Both the position numbers and the translations under genes were made by a program. The notes under the pieces are model-generated. The model did no database searches. It saw nothing but the letters and a program-made list of their open reading frames with translations, and was not told where the DNA came from. A stretch of 64,000 nucleotides of DNA from Rhodanobacter sp. DHG33 (GTDB lineage: Bacteria; Pseudomonadota; Gammaproteobacteria; Xanthomonadales; Rhodanobacteraceae): NCBI RefSeq assembly GCF_014843005.1, contig NZ_JACYXM010000004.1, positions 2,530 through 66,529 on the forward strand, in the 5' to 3' direction. Within the stretch, counting starts at the first letter, position 1, and every line of letters begins with the position of its first letter. Positions 1 through 8,618 of this stretch are shown here, piece by piece.

Positions 1-1
1 T

Positions 2-1291
2 GCACTGGAAGACACGACCGCGTCCGACGCGCTGGCCGCGACTTTGCGTGCCCACCTCAGTGCCTGCCTCCCCGACTACATGGTCCCGGCAGCCTTCGTG
101 CAACTGGACGCGCTGCCCCTGACGCCCAACGGCAAGCTCGACCGCAAGGCCTTGCCTGCACCCGGCGACACGGCCTACGCACGCCAGGCCTACGAGCCAC
201 CCCAAGGGGAGATCGAACAAACCCTCGCCGGCATCTGGGAAGAGCTGCTCGGCCTCCAGCAGGTCAGTCGCCACGACAACTTCTTCGAGGTCGGTGGCCA
301 TTCCCTGATCGCCGTGCAACTTGCCAGCCAAGCCAAGAGCAATGGCCTCAAGCTCAACGTAAACCAGATATTCCAAAGCCCTCAACTAAAAAAACTAGCA
401 AAAATAATTACGGAGAGCCCTTCGCATCCCAATGAGATCAATGCAATCCCAATTCGAACAACTGGCACTCAATCGCCACTTTTCTTCTTACCATCGGGTA
501 CAGGCGACTATTCCTATGCCTTCGAATTGGCGCGAGATCTCAACATAGATCTCCCCGTCTATGCATTGCCATGGCAATCGATACATGAAGTGCCCCCTAT
601 TACCATGGAGGTCATGACGGCCCGAATGGTGGCTATGATACGAGTAATTCAGCCACAAGGACCATACCGGTTAGCTAGTTACTCATCTGGTGGAATATTG
701 GCATATGCCGTCGCCCAGCATTTGCTGAACATTGATCAGACAGTCTCATTTATCGGCCTGATCGATGTAAGCTTGCTTCCTGAAAAGCCCACTCAATCGC
801 CAACAACGGACAAACACATGGTGTTCAATCGGATTGAGTCGAATGAGCATTTTGACGACTCTCATAAGTTGACCGATGAATTATCATTCAAACAATTGAT
901 CAAAGAAAACCAGCAACTAAATGCAGCTCTATCACCTAAATTTCACGACGCACAAGACGAGAACATGTTTTGGGAACGAGCCAGTCATTTCAATTTGAAT
1001 ATAATCCCATCATATCAAATACCAGCATTGCCTGTAACAATTCACCAATTTTATGCAATTGAAGCTCTGCCATTAGCCCAGGAAAGAATTTTTCACAGCG
1101 ACGAAGTCGCCGCGTCAGCCAACACTACGATAACAGAACTGCAGTTACCCACAAAAGGCTGGGAACGCGTGCTACCAATATCCAGTATTCATCTAACCCC
1201 TATTCCCGGAAACCATCTCACGATGATGATGGATTCTTGCAACCGGGCTGTTTTAGGTCATTACTTGTCGGAAATACTTGAGGCGCGCTGA
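2..1291 (+). CDS. Non-ribosomal peptide synthetase, C-terminal part of last module (A end, PCP, thioesterase); 5' end outside window
   Basis: This is the 3' end of a synthetase that assembles a peptide from amino acids and releases it through a thioesterase. The reading frame is open from the first base, so the start lies upstream. The first 50 residues are the end of an adenylation domain with its A10 motif (NGKLDR). A carrier domain follows, with DNFFEVGGHSL; the serine at 302-304 would carry phosphopantetheine. The last 290 residues are a type I thioesterase, with LASYSSGG (serine codon 683-685), a downstream Asp (LIDVS) and a C-terminal His (PGNHLTMM). GxSxG is here SxSxG. The 5' third is GC-rich like the chromosome; from about base 360 it becomes AT-rich. 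An exporter and a carrier-activating transferase lie nearby. The product cannot be predicted from this fragment. Confidence 0.95.
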   Translation, partial: ALEDTTASDALAATLRAHLSACLPDYMVPAAFVQLDALPLTPNGKLDRKALPAPGDTAYARQAYEPPQGEIEQTLAGIWEELLGLQQVSRHDNFFEVGGHSLIAVQLASQAKSNGLKLNVNQIFQSPQLKKLAKIITESPSHPNEINAIPIRTTGTQSPLFFLPSGTGDYSYAFELARDLNIDLPVYALPWQSIHEVPPITMEVMTARMVAMIRVIQPQGPYRLASYSSGGILAYAVAQHLLNIDQTVSFIGLIDVSLLPEKPTQSPTTDKHMVFNRIESNEHFDDSHKLTDELSFKQLIKENQQLNAALSPKFHDAQDENMFWERASHFNLNIIPSYQIPALPVTIHQFYAIEALPLAQERIFHSDEVAASANTTITELQLPTKGWERVLPISSIHLTPIPGNHLTMMMDSCNRAVLGHYLSEILEAR

Positions 1292-1476
1292 ATTGTCGTG
1301 ATGCGTCAGATAATGAAAGGTCGGCGCCTGTCGATCCACCTGATACTGGATGGACTGCCTGTGTATAAACTGGAGGTGTACACGATTACGTCGATGAATT
1401 GGAGGGCAAGCTGACCTTGCGCTTCCTGCCGAGCCACGTTTCGGACTTAAATTCCAACCAGCCGGCATTGAGTTAA
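1292..1476 (+). mobile_element. IS630-family transposase remnant (frameshifted C-terminal fragment)
   Basis: Directly after the synthetase stop, and in the same frame, the translation reads MRQIMKGRRLSIHLILDG and then LPVYK, the IS630-type core of the second catalytic Asp region. At about 1381 the frame shifts and continues HDYVDELEGKLTLRFLPSHV followed by SDLN, matching the usual LxLxFLPPYSPxLNP segment. A stop at 1474 ends it. No N-terminal part or inverted repeats are visible, so this is a dead fragment. Its abutment on the synthetase stop suggests an old insertion or deletion scar at the end of that gene. Confidence 0.7.
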
Positions 1477-1791
1477 GCTAAGCGCATCGGCATGATGCGC
1501 AGTCCGCTGCGCGGCAGTCGAGAAACCAGCCGACCGTGTACATGTGCAACTGCCCGACATCGCTGCTCGACCACAATTGACGTGCTCGTTTTTCAGGCAT
1601 CCAAGTGTCGCCCATATTTCTGACTTACGAGTAAACCAATCAGCCCCCCACAAAAGCCAGGGCAATTCGTTTCGCCGTCAGCCCGTTATCGATAGAAATT
1701 TGAGCGACGCTGCACGCTAAAGCTAAGCGTACAATGAATGCCTATATAAAGCCCGGTCAATCTAATACCGCCTTACGAAGAAGGATTTACC
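1477..1791. other. Intergenic stretch before the ABC exporter, no gene recognised
   Basis: This AT-richer stretch holds only short open frames without recognisable similarity. It should contain the exporter promoter, but I cannot point to a convincing -35/-10 pair. Just before 1792 there is a good ribosome-binding site (AAGAAGGA, about 7 bases before the ATG). Confidence 0.5.
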
Positions 1792-3402
1792 ATGCTATTT
1801 CGTTTCGTTTGCTGCTACCGATACCGGTGTGGCGCCATCGTGTTGTTATCGCTCGCCAGTGCTGTCGCCACTATGCTGGCTCTTGGTCAGATCAATCGCT
1901 TGGCGGGTACCGTGTCAACTGTTGACAAGCTATCACCTTGGTTATATTGCGGCGGCATCCTCTTGCTCGTGCTTCTCATAAACATTGCCCTCCAGGCACT
2001 GCTCGCGGTGTTTGGCGCAGATCTCGTTGCTCATCTCCGCAAGGAACTCTCCGCGCGGTTCGTTCGTCTCGATTATGAGCGATTGGTCATGCAAAGACAT
2101 GTTGTAGCCGCCGCCCTTGTGCAAGATCTTGGCCGAATTGCACCGCTCGTGCTGATAGGCCCACAACTTGCTTACAACGCCGTGCTGACGGTTTTGTGTA
2201 CAGGTTATCTGTTGTCCGTTTCCCCTGTGTTGGCTTGTGCCATCCTTGCACTGTTGCCGATTCCAATTATTGGAGCGCTAGTGTTTGCTCGGAAGGTCAA
2301 TGCGCGCTTCTACGTACTCCGCGCGGTCGAAGAACGAGTGCTCTCGCAACTGCATGCCATTAGTGGAGGCAAGAAAGAAATGACTCTCAACAGGCAGCGT
2401 GCGTGGCAATTTATGGCTGAGGGGCTTAACCCGGCGATCAGCGAAGCACGCCAGCACATGGCGGGGGTTCACCTAAGCTGGGGAACGATGTCGGCTCTTG
2501 CTTCGGTGGTGACTCTTGGATCTGTCTTGTTTGCACTGGCCGTTGGCCAGTATTTGAAGCTCCCCGTTGAAACCATTGTTAAATTTGTTATCTCGGGGCT
2601 ATTTCTGTCCGGCCCCATCAGCTCACTTATAAGTGTTGGGCCGCAAATCAACGCGGGATTAGCTAGCATTCGTCACCTCAACAAAGCTGGTTTAGATCTT
2701 GAGACGGAGCTACCATTACATAGTATCATCAGCACGCCGGGTGGCTCGTGGCGGCAGATTGAAGCACGGAACCTCGTATATCGCTATAGTCAACCCGGCG
2801 AGGTCGGCGTGGTGATTGGGCCTATCGATTTGAAGGTGCGACGCGGCGAAGTATTGTTCATTGTGGGCGGTAATGGTAGCGGAAAATCGACGCTGCTTCT
2901 TTTACTGAGCGCCCTTCTAACTCCTGAATCTGGCAGCCTAACAATTGACGGGCGCCCAGTAGCTGAGGAGCAAGAGAGTTACCGCGCACTTTTCTGCGGA
3001 GTCTTTGATGATTTCCACCTCTTCCCTGATATCGTGCGCTCTCCAGATGTCGACGCATCAGACGTTTATCTACGTGCGCTCTTAGGTCGCTTTGGTCTCT
3101 CAGAGCGGGTAACCGTGTGTGAAGGTACTTTCTCAAACTTGGCGCTTTCGACGGGACAGCGCAAGCGACTTGCCCTTATTCAATGTCTTGCAGAAGGTCG
3201 AGATATTCTGTTCTTCGACGAATGGGCGGCCGACCAAGATGTCGATTTTCGAGCCATTTTCTATCGCGAATTGATCCCAGAATTTCGCGCTGCCGGAAAG
3301 ACTGTCATTGCCATTAGCCATGACGATCGTTATTTCGATGTTGCCGATCGCATCATCGAACTGGAAGCGGGACGCATCCGTTACGATCATGTCCGTGTTT
3401 AA
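1792..3402 (+). CDS. Cyclic-peptide exporter, SyrD/PvdE-type ABC transporter (fused membrane and ATPase domains)
   Basis: This 536-residue protein is a half-transporter that would sit in the inner membrane and export a peptide product using ATP. Residues 1-310 carry about six hydrophobic segments. The ATPase domain has Walker A GGNGSGKST (359-367), signature LSTGQRKRL (452-460), Walker B DILFFDE (471-477) and a switch His (510). LSTGQRKR in place of LSGGQ is characteristic of the cyclic-peptide transporter group containing SyrD (syringomycin) and PvdE (pyoverdine). The ATG at 1792 has the site AAGAAGGA. It lies 500 bp after the synthetase in the same direction, so it most likely exports that synthetase's product. 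Its codon use is AT-richer than the core genome, like the rest of the island. Confidence 0.92.
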   Translation: MLFRFVCCYRYRCGAIVLLSLASAVATMLALGQINRLAGTVSTVDKLSPWLYCGGILLLVLLINIALQALLAVFGADLVAHLRKELSARFVRLDYERLVMQRHVVAAALVQDLGRIAPLVLIGPQLAYNAVLTVLCTGYLLSVSPVLACAILALLPIPIIGALVFARKVNARFYVLRAVEERVLSQLHAISGGKKEMTLNRQRAWQFMAEGLNPAISEARQHMAGVHLSWGTMSALASVVTLGSVLFALAVGQYLKLPVETIVKFVISGLFLSGPISSLISVGPQINAGLASIRHLNKAGLDLETELPLHSIISTPGGSWRQIEARNLVYRYSQPGEVGVVIGPIDLKVRRGEVLFIVGGNGSGKSTLLLLLSALLTPESGSLTIDGRPVAEEQESYRALFCGVFDDFHLFPDIVRSPDVDASDVYLRALLGRFGLSERVTVCEGTFSNLALSTGQRKRLALIQCLAEGRDILFFDEWAADQDVDFRAIFYRELIPEFRAAGKTVIAISHDDRYFDVADRIIELEAGRIRYDHVRV

Positions 3403-3459
3403 CCAGTAGCGTCATGGCATTACTTGAAAATATATCTATTGACGCCTCCTGATTAGGGT

Positions 3460-4500
3460 TGAACCTCAGTCAAGGAAATCTTTCCACCATGCCAAGCAGA
3501 CACCTCCAAAGTAGAACCGCTGCTGACTTGTTGACGACACTTGTCAAACGCCAGGTCGCCGAGCGATTCATGGAGGCGCTGCTCTATGTAGTCGAGCATC
3601 CACCAGTAAACAGCTTCATGCATATCCTTCAGGCAGGCAAATGGGCGTTGGTCGCCCCCCCTCGCGGAAGATGCGGCGAAGCGTTAGATATAGGCGTTCT
3701 GATTAGGCATACCGAGCTGGATGTATTGGATGGCTACGCCATTTACCTTGAGCCACTGGATAGAAATCTCACCCTGGAACTCCGGATTATTGTCCGACCG
3801 TAGCACCTACGATAGTCCATAGTCTTGCTTGATCTGCTCGAAGGTGCGTACCGAGCGCGTCGCAGTGATCGAGATGTCGACCTCAATATGCAACGCCTCT
3901 TGGTTGAAGCCATCCACGACGTTGAAGGCACTGAAGCTCCGGCCGCAGGCCGGCATTTCACTCATGAAATCGATCGACCACACCAGGCCAGATAATTGCA
4001 GCACGTTCAGAGCTCGCGTTCGCGTTTGTGAAGTCTAGGCCGGGCGGCACGCCAGAGATGGAGTTTCATCGCCTTGTATACCCGGTAGACCCATTTGGGA
4101 TTCCACTCCAGTCGCGTCTTTCACAGCTGCGAGCAGCCTCCCAGAAGCCTCGACTGAGGTACTTTTCGACCAGCAGCCTGGCTAAAGCAGTGATGAGCTC
4201 GGCATCACACACCGTTCAGCCTAATGCCTGCCGGCGGTGCGCAGCCTGCGATAACCCAACGCACTCGCAGAACCCGCGTAACCGCCGCGTGTCACCTTCA
4301 CCGGGTACCGCACCGCCTCGCGCTTGTCCGTCAGTCTTACATTTTGCGATCAGATCTTTCATCGCAACGTTGTCGGACCTACATTCGCTTCATTGCGCGT
4401 TCTCGGTCTTGAACCCCTTTACGCTTGAGGTCGGACGGCCGTGGTACCGCCATACTTACTCCTCCACTGGCAGCACATCGACGCGCTGACGCAGTCAGCC
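3460..4500 (-). mobile_element. Degenerate IS3-family element (broken orfA/orfB)
   Basis: Read on the minus strand, broken frames reproduce an IS3-type transposase in order. From the right come VWRYHGRP and an ENAQ...ALKDLI-like orfA tail, then RGFWRLL. At 3807-4004 follows LVWSIDFMSEMPACGRSF and NVVDGFNQEALHIEVDIS (first catalytic Asp region). Next are SDNNPEFQG (second Asp) and IQYIQLGMPNQNAYI, and finally YIEQRLHESLGDLA near 3550. Several in-frame stops and frameshifts interrupt it, one of them where the catalytic Glu (normally ERFN) should be. It cannot be active. Exact ends and terminal repeats are not identifiable. Confidence 0.8.
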
Positions 4501-4705
4501 GACAGATGCCCTTGACTGGCAAGCTGGCATTAGCCTGACTTAAAGATCAAGATGATCTACATCCCACAAACTTCAATTTCTTCATGAAACCTCCTAGCTC
4601 GGGAACAATGCCGGAAAGCTCTACTTAGGAGATGTCAATCTAACGGAGGGGTACGCGGCAGCATAGAAGGAGGATGAATCCACTGTAGTCCACAAGAGTC
4701 TTCTC

Positions 4706-5596
4706 ATGGCAATAAATCCCATTCGGTCCAAGCCGGTTTATCGCTAGCCGCGTTCGTCGGGCAGTACAACTAAAACCAAGTGCCGTCGCGCCCTGTACAG
4801 AGCTCGCCCGAAGGTTTTCGCTACCCCGCCTGAGGCAGTTGCCGCTGCTCGATGTTCCGCCGCGATCGACAGGCTTATTACCAGTGCCGTACCTGCCAAT
4901 ACCAGACCACACTAATCACAAGCACAGCGTTCGCGTCTACCAAACTACCGTTGCGCATATGGTTCATCGCAATCTATGCCTAGAACGCGAGTAAACTAAT
5001 GTGGCCGCGCTCAAACTGATACGCCAGTTGAGGGCCTGCCATTGCACGACGCGGTGGTTCAAGCACAAGATCATGCAAATCATGATGAACGCGAAGAAGC
5101 CTGCAGGCTGGCCAGTTTTGTCCAAATAGACGATGCAACCTGGGCAGCCAGCGCGGTGGCGGTAAGCCCGGATACGGTTTGGAAAACAAGCAGCCCATCC
5201 TGATCTTGGCGGCCATCGGCACTACCCCTGAACATCCTATGCCTGTCGTCATCAAACCGGTCTAGGCGTTCGACGACGCCTCGCTGCGCGATTTCGACCA
5301 ATGGCATCTCACTCCCGAGTCCAGGTATTCATCGGTGGGTTGTGAACATTCCGAATGCTTCACCGATGCTAAATATCCGCACACAGTGTTGGACGCCAGT
5401 GGCGGTCAAGCGGCGACCGAAGCGAAAGGCGCGTTGGGCGAACATTGTGCTCGGCAACGTCAAACGGGCGATCAGCGGCTGCTATCATGCCATCCGTCAA
5501 GCCAAGTATGCACGGCACTATCTCGCCAAAGCCGCATACCGCTTCGACCACTGGTTCGCCTGCACGCGCTATTACCGCGACTGGCATGGGCCATAA
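4706..5596 (+). mobile_element. Degenerate IS1595-family transposase
   Basis: Starting at an ATG (4706), three frames together spell an IS1595-type transposase. The N-terminal piece is close to NPIRFQAGLSLAAFVGQY. The zinc-ribbon region reads AYYQCRTCQYQTTLITSTAF and ASTKLPLRIWFIAIYA. Then comes a decayed helix region (LKLIRQLR, FKHKIMQIMM). The C-terminal part (5342-5596) reads WANIVLGNVKRAISGCYHAI and KYARHYLAKAAYRFDHWF. Stops after AIYA and later shifts show that it is dead. It sits in the same direction as the exporter and separates it from the transferase gene. Confidence 0.8.
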
Positions 5597-5688
5597 CGCT
5601 CTGCGCTCCTTGTCCGAGTAGACTCTGCGGGGCAGACGATTTTCTTCGTGAAGGTTCGCCGCTAATCAGAAGTAAGTGAGCCTCACTA

Positions 5689-6477
5689 TCACCATGTAAC
5701 GTAGGTAAGTACTGTATCTGGGCGAACAAATGTGAACCCAGCTACATACGCTTGGTCACGGCAGAACTGATCACTTAATGTTTCATTCAAAACAAGAACC
5801 AATCTCTGTTTTCGGGCATCCAGCTCAACCACTTGTACCACAGAAAAATCGAAAATGCGGCCAACCGTTGCATAAGCGGCCTTATAGAAGCTTTCCTTCG
5901 CAGAGAAAACGATAGTGAGTGCCATCTGCAACGAAAGCTCCTGCAAAGAATCCAAATAGTCCAACTCATGCTCCCCGACTACCACTTTGGAGACAGATTG
6001 GCAGGTTTCTTGGTCTATCACTTGCTCCACATCAATTCCGATGCCCTGGTATACGCCACGCCACGTCGTCACCGCGGCTGCAATCCCGTGTGTATGCGTA
6101 ATACTACCGATCACACCACTTGGCCAGACAGGCTGCCGCTGCGCGCCGATTGGAACTTGCTCGCCCGCTAATCCAAGCATTGAAAGCGCATTGCGAGTGA
6201 CAAAGCGGCCAAAAAAAAATTCCGCCTGTCGCTTATAAACGCTGCTCTGGATAGATTCAGGATAGGCGATACCGGCCTGGGCAAACGCAGCATGCGTGAA
6301 GCTATCGGGCAGAAACTCGACGATATGCGCAAGAATGGGAACCGATTCTTTCGCAATTGCAACTTGTCGGCACACCAATCCTACAGATTCAAAACAAGGG
6401 ACGGACATAAATGGGGCATTCGAAGATTGCTCCAAGCCGAAATTCGCCCTTCGTATCACGATAACGTGCCCTGACAA
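5689..6477 (-). CDS. 4'-phosphopantetheinyl transferase, EntD type
   Basis: This 262-residue enzyme would transfer phosphopantetheine from coenzyme A to the serine of carrier domains, switching the nearby synthetase from apo to holo form. Diagnostic segments are RQAEFFFGRFVTRNAL, QRQPVWPSGVIGSITHT, the magnesium-binding GIDVEQ and FSAKESFYKAAY, in the order and spacing of the EntD branch of the Sfp superfamily. The longest frame starts at a TTG (6475-6477) with a weak GAGG upstream; an ATG at codon 24 (6408) is an alternative start. It is transcribed toward the IS remnants, opposite to the synthetase, and shares the island's AT-rich composition. No operon partner is present. Confidence 0.92.
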   Translation of the reverse strand: MSGHVIVIRRANFGLEQSSNAPFMSVPCFESVGLVCRQVAIAKESVPILAHIVEFLPDSFTHAAFAQAGIAYPESIQSSVYKRQAEFFFGRFVTRNALSMLGLAGEQVPIGAQRQPVWPSGVIGSITHTHGIAAAVTTWRGVYQGIGIDVEQVIDQETCQSVSKVVVGEHELDYLDSLQELSLQMALTIVFSAKESFYKAAYATVGRIFDFSVVQVVELDARKQRLVLVLNETLSDQFCRDQAYVAGFTFVRPDTVLTYVTW

Positions 6478-6499
6478 ATTGTTAAGTTTCGCCTCGCAG

Positions 6500-6880
6500 C
6501 TGCGACAATGATACTCCCATCAATGATCGCCTTGAGAGCGTCGGGAACACTCTGCCGCAGGCCTCTGTTGGCATCGACATGTGGACAATCTACCAATGCA
6601 GACCGATGGTGGCTACACTCGGGAAGCCATACGCGGCCATGTAGCCTTTTAGATAAGCCTGGTTGCTCGCGTCAATGGACTTTGCGTGCCCAATCGCCTT
6701 TTAGGACGGTTTGGGAAATTCAATCGCAATGACGTTGCTCGCGTCCACATCTGTCTTCGCCTTTCGGACAAAATCGGATGCAACCGCGGGATCGGAAGGC
6801 GTGACCTTCGGAGTTGCCTTGACGTCATGGTACGCAGCCAACCGGTGGTGTCCGGGCACTCCCTCTGGATCACCACGTGT
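6500..6880 (-). pseudogene. Decayed gene of unknown function
   Basis: On the minus strand a protein-like stretch reads ATPKVTPSDPAVASDFVRKA...VIAIEFPKPS, stop, then KAIGHAKSIDASNQAYLKGY and MAAYGFPSVATIGLHW, stop. After a frame change it continues VDANRGLRQSVPDALKAIID. The periodic charged/hydrophobic pattern and the continuity across two stops and a shift suggest a formerly real gene. I do not recognise the family with certainty. No start or intact version is present in the window. Confidence 0.4.
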
Positions 6881-7427
6881 CCAAGAAGACGTCAGCCATC
6901 GTCAGCAACGCTATATGTCGACGCGAGGATCGCGACTATGACGAGCGTGAACAGAGTTTCTGGAGCATCCTTGCCTTTCTTGATCGCCCATTGTGCTCAA
7001 TTATCTATCACGATGATCGAATAGCAGATCCAGCCTGCATCTTGTTCGGATCCAACCCATTTTCTTGCAATCCACGACCAGTGAAATGGCTGGCAAGGGC
7101 GGCACCTCTGACGGTGGCCGCCACACATCATTGCCCGCAAGGCGAACCCGCGTTGTTCCAGATTCGCATCCTGTGCGCCAAAGCTGGCGCCGACATGACC
7201 AACGCCAACAACCTCCGCGAGGTATAACAGCAACTGTGGCATGCCAACCCACCGATGATGGAACACTACATACACAACCAGCACGGCTCGAAGGTCACAC
7301 CGACGCGCTAAAAACCATTCCGCAATTCTTCCAACCTCTAGCTTGGGCAAAGACGGCTAGCCCTATCGAAACGACATATTGCGGAACGCAAATCAGTACA
7401 AGCACATGACCAGGAACGATTTTCGCA
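6881..7427. other. Island right flank, no recognisable gene
   Basis: Several open frames of 70-120 codons exist on both strands, but none shows a conserved motif, ribosome-binding site or plausible codon pattern. The stretch is probably decayed mobile DNA between the island genes and the tRNA fragment. Confidence 0.5.
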
Positions 7428-7486
7428 CGGAATTAAAATCCGCTTCTGGCGACAGAGTGTAGGTTCGAGTCCTATCACCGGTACCA
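7428..7486 (+). tRNA. 3' fragment of tRNA-Leu(UAA), probable attachment-site scar
   Basis: The sequence reproduces a class II tRNA from the anticodon loop to the CCA. The loop ATTAAAA holds anticodon TAA at 7434-7436. The 3' anticodon strand TCCGC follows, then a long variable arm (TCTG/CAGA), a T arm GTAGG-TTCGAGT-CCTAT, the acceptor strand CACCGGT and ACCA (7483-7486). Upstream there is no D arm or 5' acceptor strand, so the gene is not functional. Similarity begins within the anticodon loop, a usual crossover point for tyrosine recombinases acting on tRNA genes. It sits where AT-rich island DNA gives way to GC-rich chromosome. Confidence 0.8.
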
Positions 7487-7516
7487 AGTGAGAAAGCACA
7501 CAGCTGCATCCACAAA

Positions 7517-7541
7517 GCCGCCATCGAGCGGCTTTTGTTTT
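7517..7541 (+). terminator. Rho-independent terminator behind the tRNA-Leu fragment
   Basis: GCCGC-CATCGA-GCGGC forms a 5-bp GC stem followed by TTTTGTTTT. It lies 31 bases after the CCA of the tRNA fragment and fits the native terminator of the original tRNA gene. Confidence 0.7.
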
Positions 7542-7640
7542 GCTCCGCCATGACCGCGCTGGCCCGCAATCCAGGCCCAATGGCTCAATCGGCGGACTCT
7601 CGTCGCACACCGCTCGGCGGTGTAGCGGCCCACGGATCCA

Positions 7641-8543
7641 TCACGCGTCGAACGGCCGCTTGCCCAGCATCTCGGTCACGTGATCCACGAAACAGGTGAT
7701 CCGCGCGGCCAGCGCGGTGTTGCGGTAGTAGACCGCGTTGATCGATTGGCGCACGTCCAGCGTCTGCCGCGGGAAGAGCTGCACCAGCCTGCCGCTGCGG
7801 CGATCCTCGCGCGTCATGAAGTCCGACAGGCAGACGATGCCCAGGCCCGCCAGGGCCATGTGCCGCAGCGTCTCGCCGCTGGAGGAAGCCAGCGCCGGCC
7901 GGATGCGTAGGACGTCGCCGCACGCGTCGCGCAGCGGCCAGTCGTTCAAGGCTTCGGGCTGGGTGAAGCCGAGCAGGGTGTGCTGTGCGAGCTTGCTAGG
8001 CCCCGCCGGTGTGCCATGGCGCTTGAGATACGCAGGGCTCGCCAACACCCGCACGCGGCTGACACCCACGGGGCGGGCATGCAGGCTGGAATCCTTGAGC
8101 ACGCCGATGCGGAAGGCCACGTCCGTGTGCTTCTGGATCAGGTCGATGATGCCCTCGTTCGAATTCAGCTCCAGCTCCACCTCGGGGTAGCGCGCGCGGA
8201 AGCTGGCCAGCAACGGCACCAGCACGTGCAGCATGAAGGGCGTGGCCGCATCCACGCGCAGCCGCCCGGCCGGGCGCATCCGCCGCGCCGCCATGTGCTC
8301 CTCGGCCTCGTCCACCGAGGCCAGGATGGCGCGCGCATGCTGCAGGAAACTGTCGCCCTCCTCGGTCAGCTCCAGGCGTCGCGTGGTACGGCGCAGCAGG
8401 GTGGTCTGCAGCTTTTCCTCCAGCCGGCCCAGCGTGCGGCTGGTGGCCGAGATCGTCAGCCCCAGCCGTTCCGACGCGGCGGTGATCGAGCCCGTGTCCA
8501 CGATGGCCACGAAGGCCTGCAGTTCGTCCAGGGTCGTTTTCAT
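7641..8543 (-). CDS. LysR-family transcriptional regulator
   Basis: This 300-residue regulator has an N-terminal winged helix-turn-helix (DELQAFVAIVDTGSITAASE, then LGLTISATSRTLGRLEEKL) and a periplasmic-binding-like effector domain from about residue 90. I start it at the ATG at 8541-8543; a TTG four codons upstream (8555) is the only longer option. It is divergent from the MFS pump gene with 75 bp between the starts, so it probably controls that pump and the following reductase from the shared region. A LysR gene (yafC) also neighbours dkgB in Escherichia coli, which supports the functional link. The effector is unknown. Confidence 0.9.
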   Translation of the reverse strand: MKTTLDELQAFVAIVDTGSITAASERLGLTISATSRTLGRLEEKLQTTLLRRTTRRLELTEEGDSFLQHARAILASVDEAEEHMAARRMRPAGRLRVDAATPFMLHVLVPLLASFRARYPEVELELNSNEGIIDLIQKHTDVAFRIGVLKDSSLHARPVGVSRVRVLASPAYLKRHGTPAGPSKLAQHTLLGFTQPEALNDWPLRDACGDVLRIRPALASSSGETLRHMALAGLGIVCLSDFMTREDRRSGRLVQLFPRQTLDVRQSINAVYYRNTALAARITCFVDHVTEMLGKRPFDA

Positions 8544-8618
8544 TGTTGATTCCAAGTCAAATGAATTTGGCCGATACCTGACTTAATCCGCAAATATTAA
8601 CCGGGCACACTACGCGGC

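Noticed and set aside
7428-7486. A functional tRNA-Leu gene
   Set aside because: The D arm and 5' acceptor strand are missing, so it cannot fold into a tRNA; kept as a fragment only.
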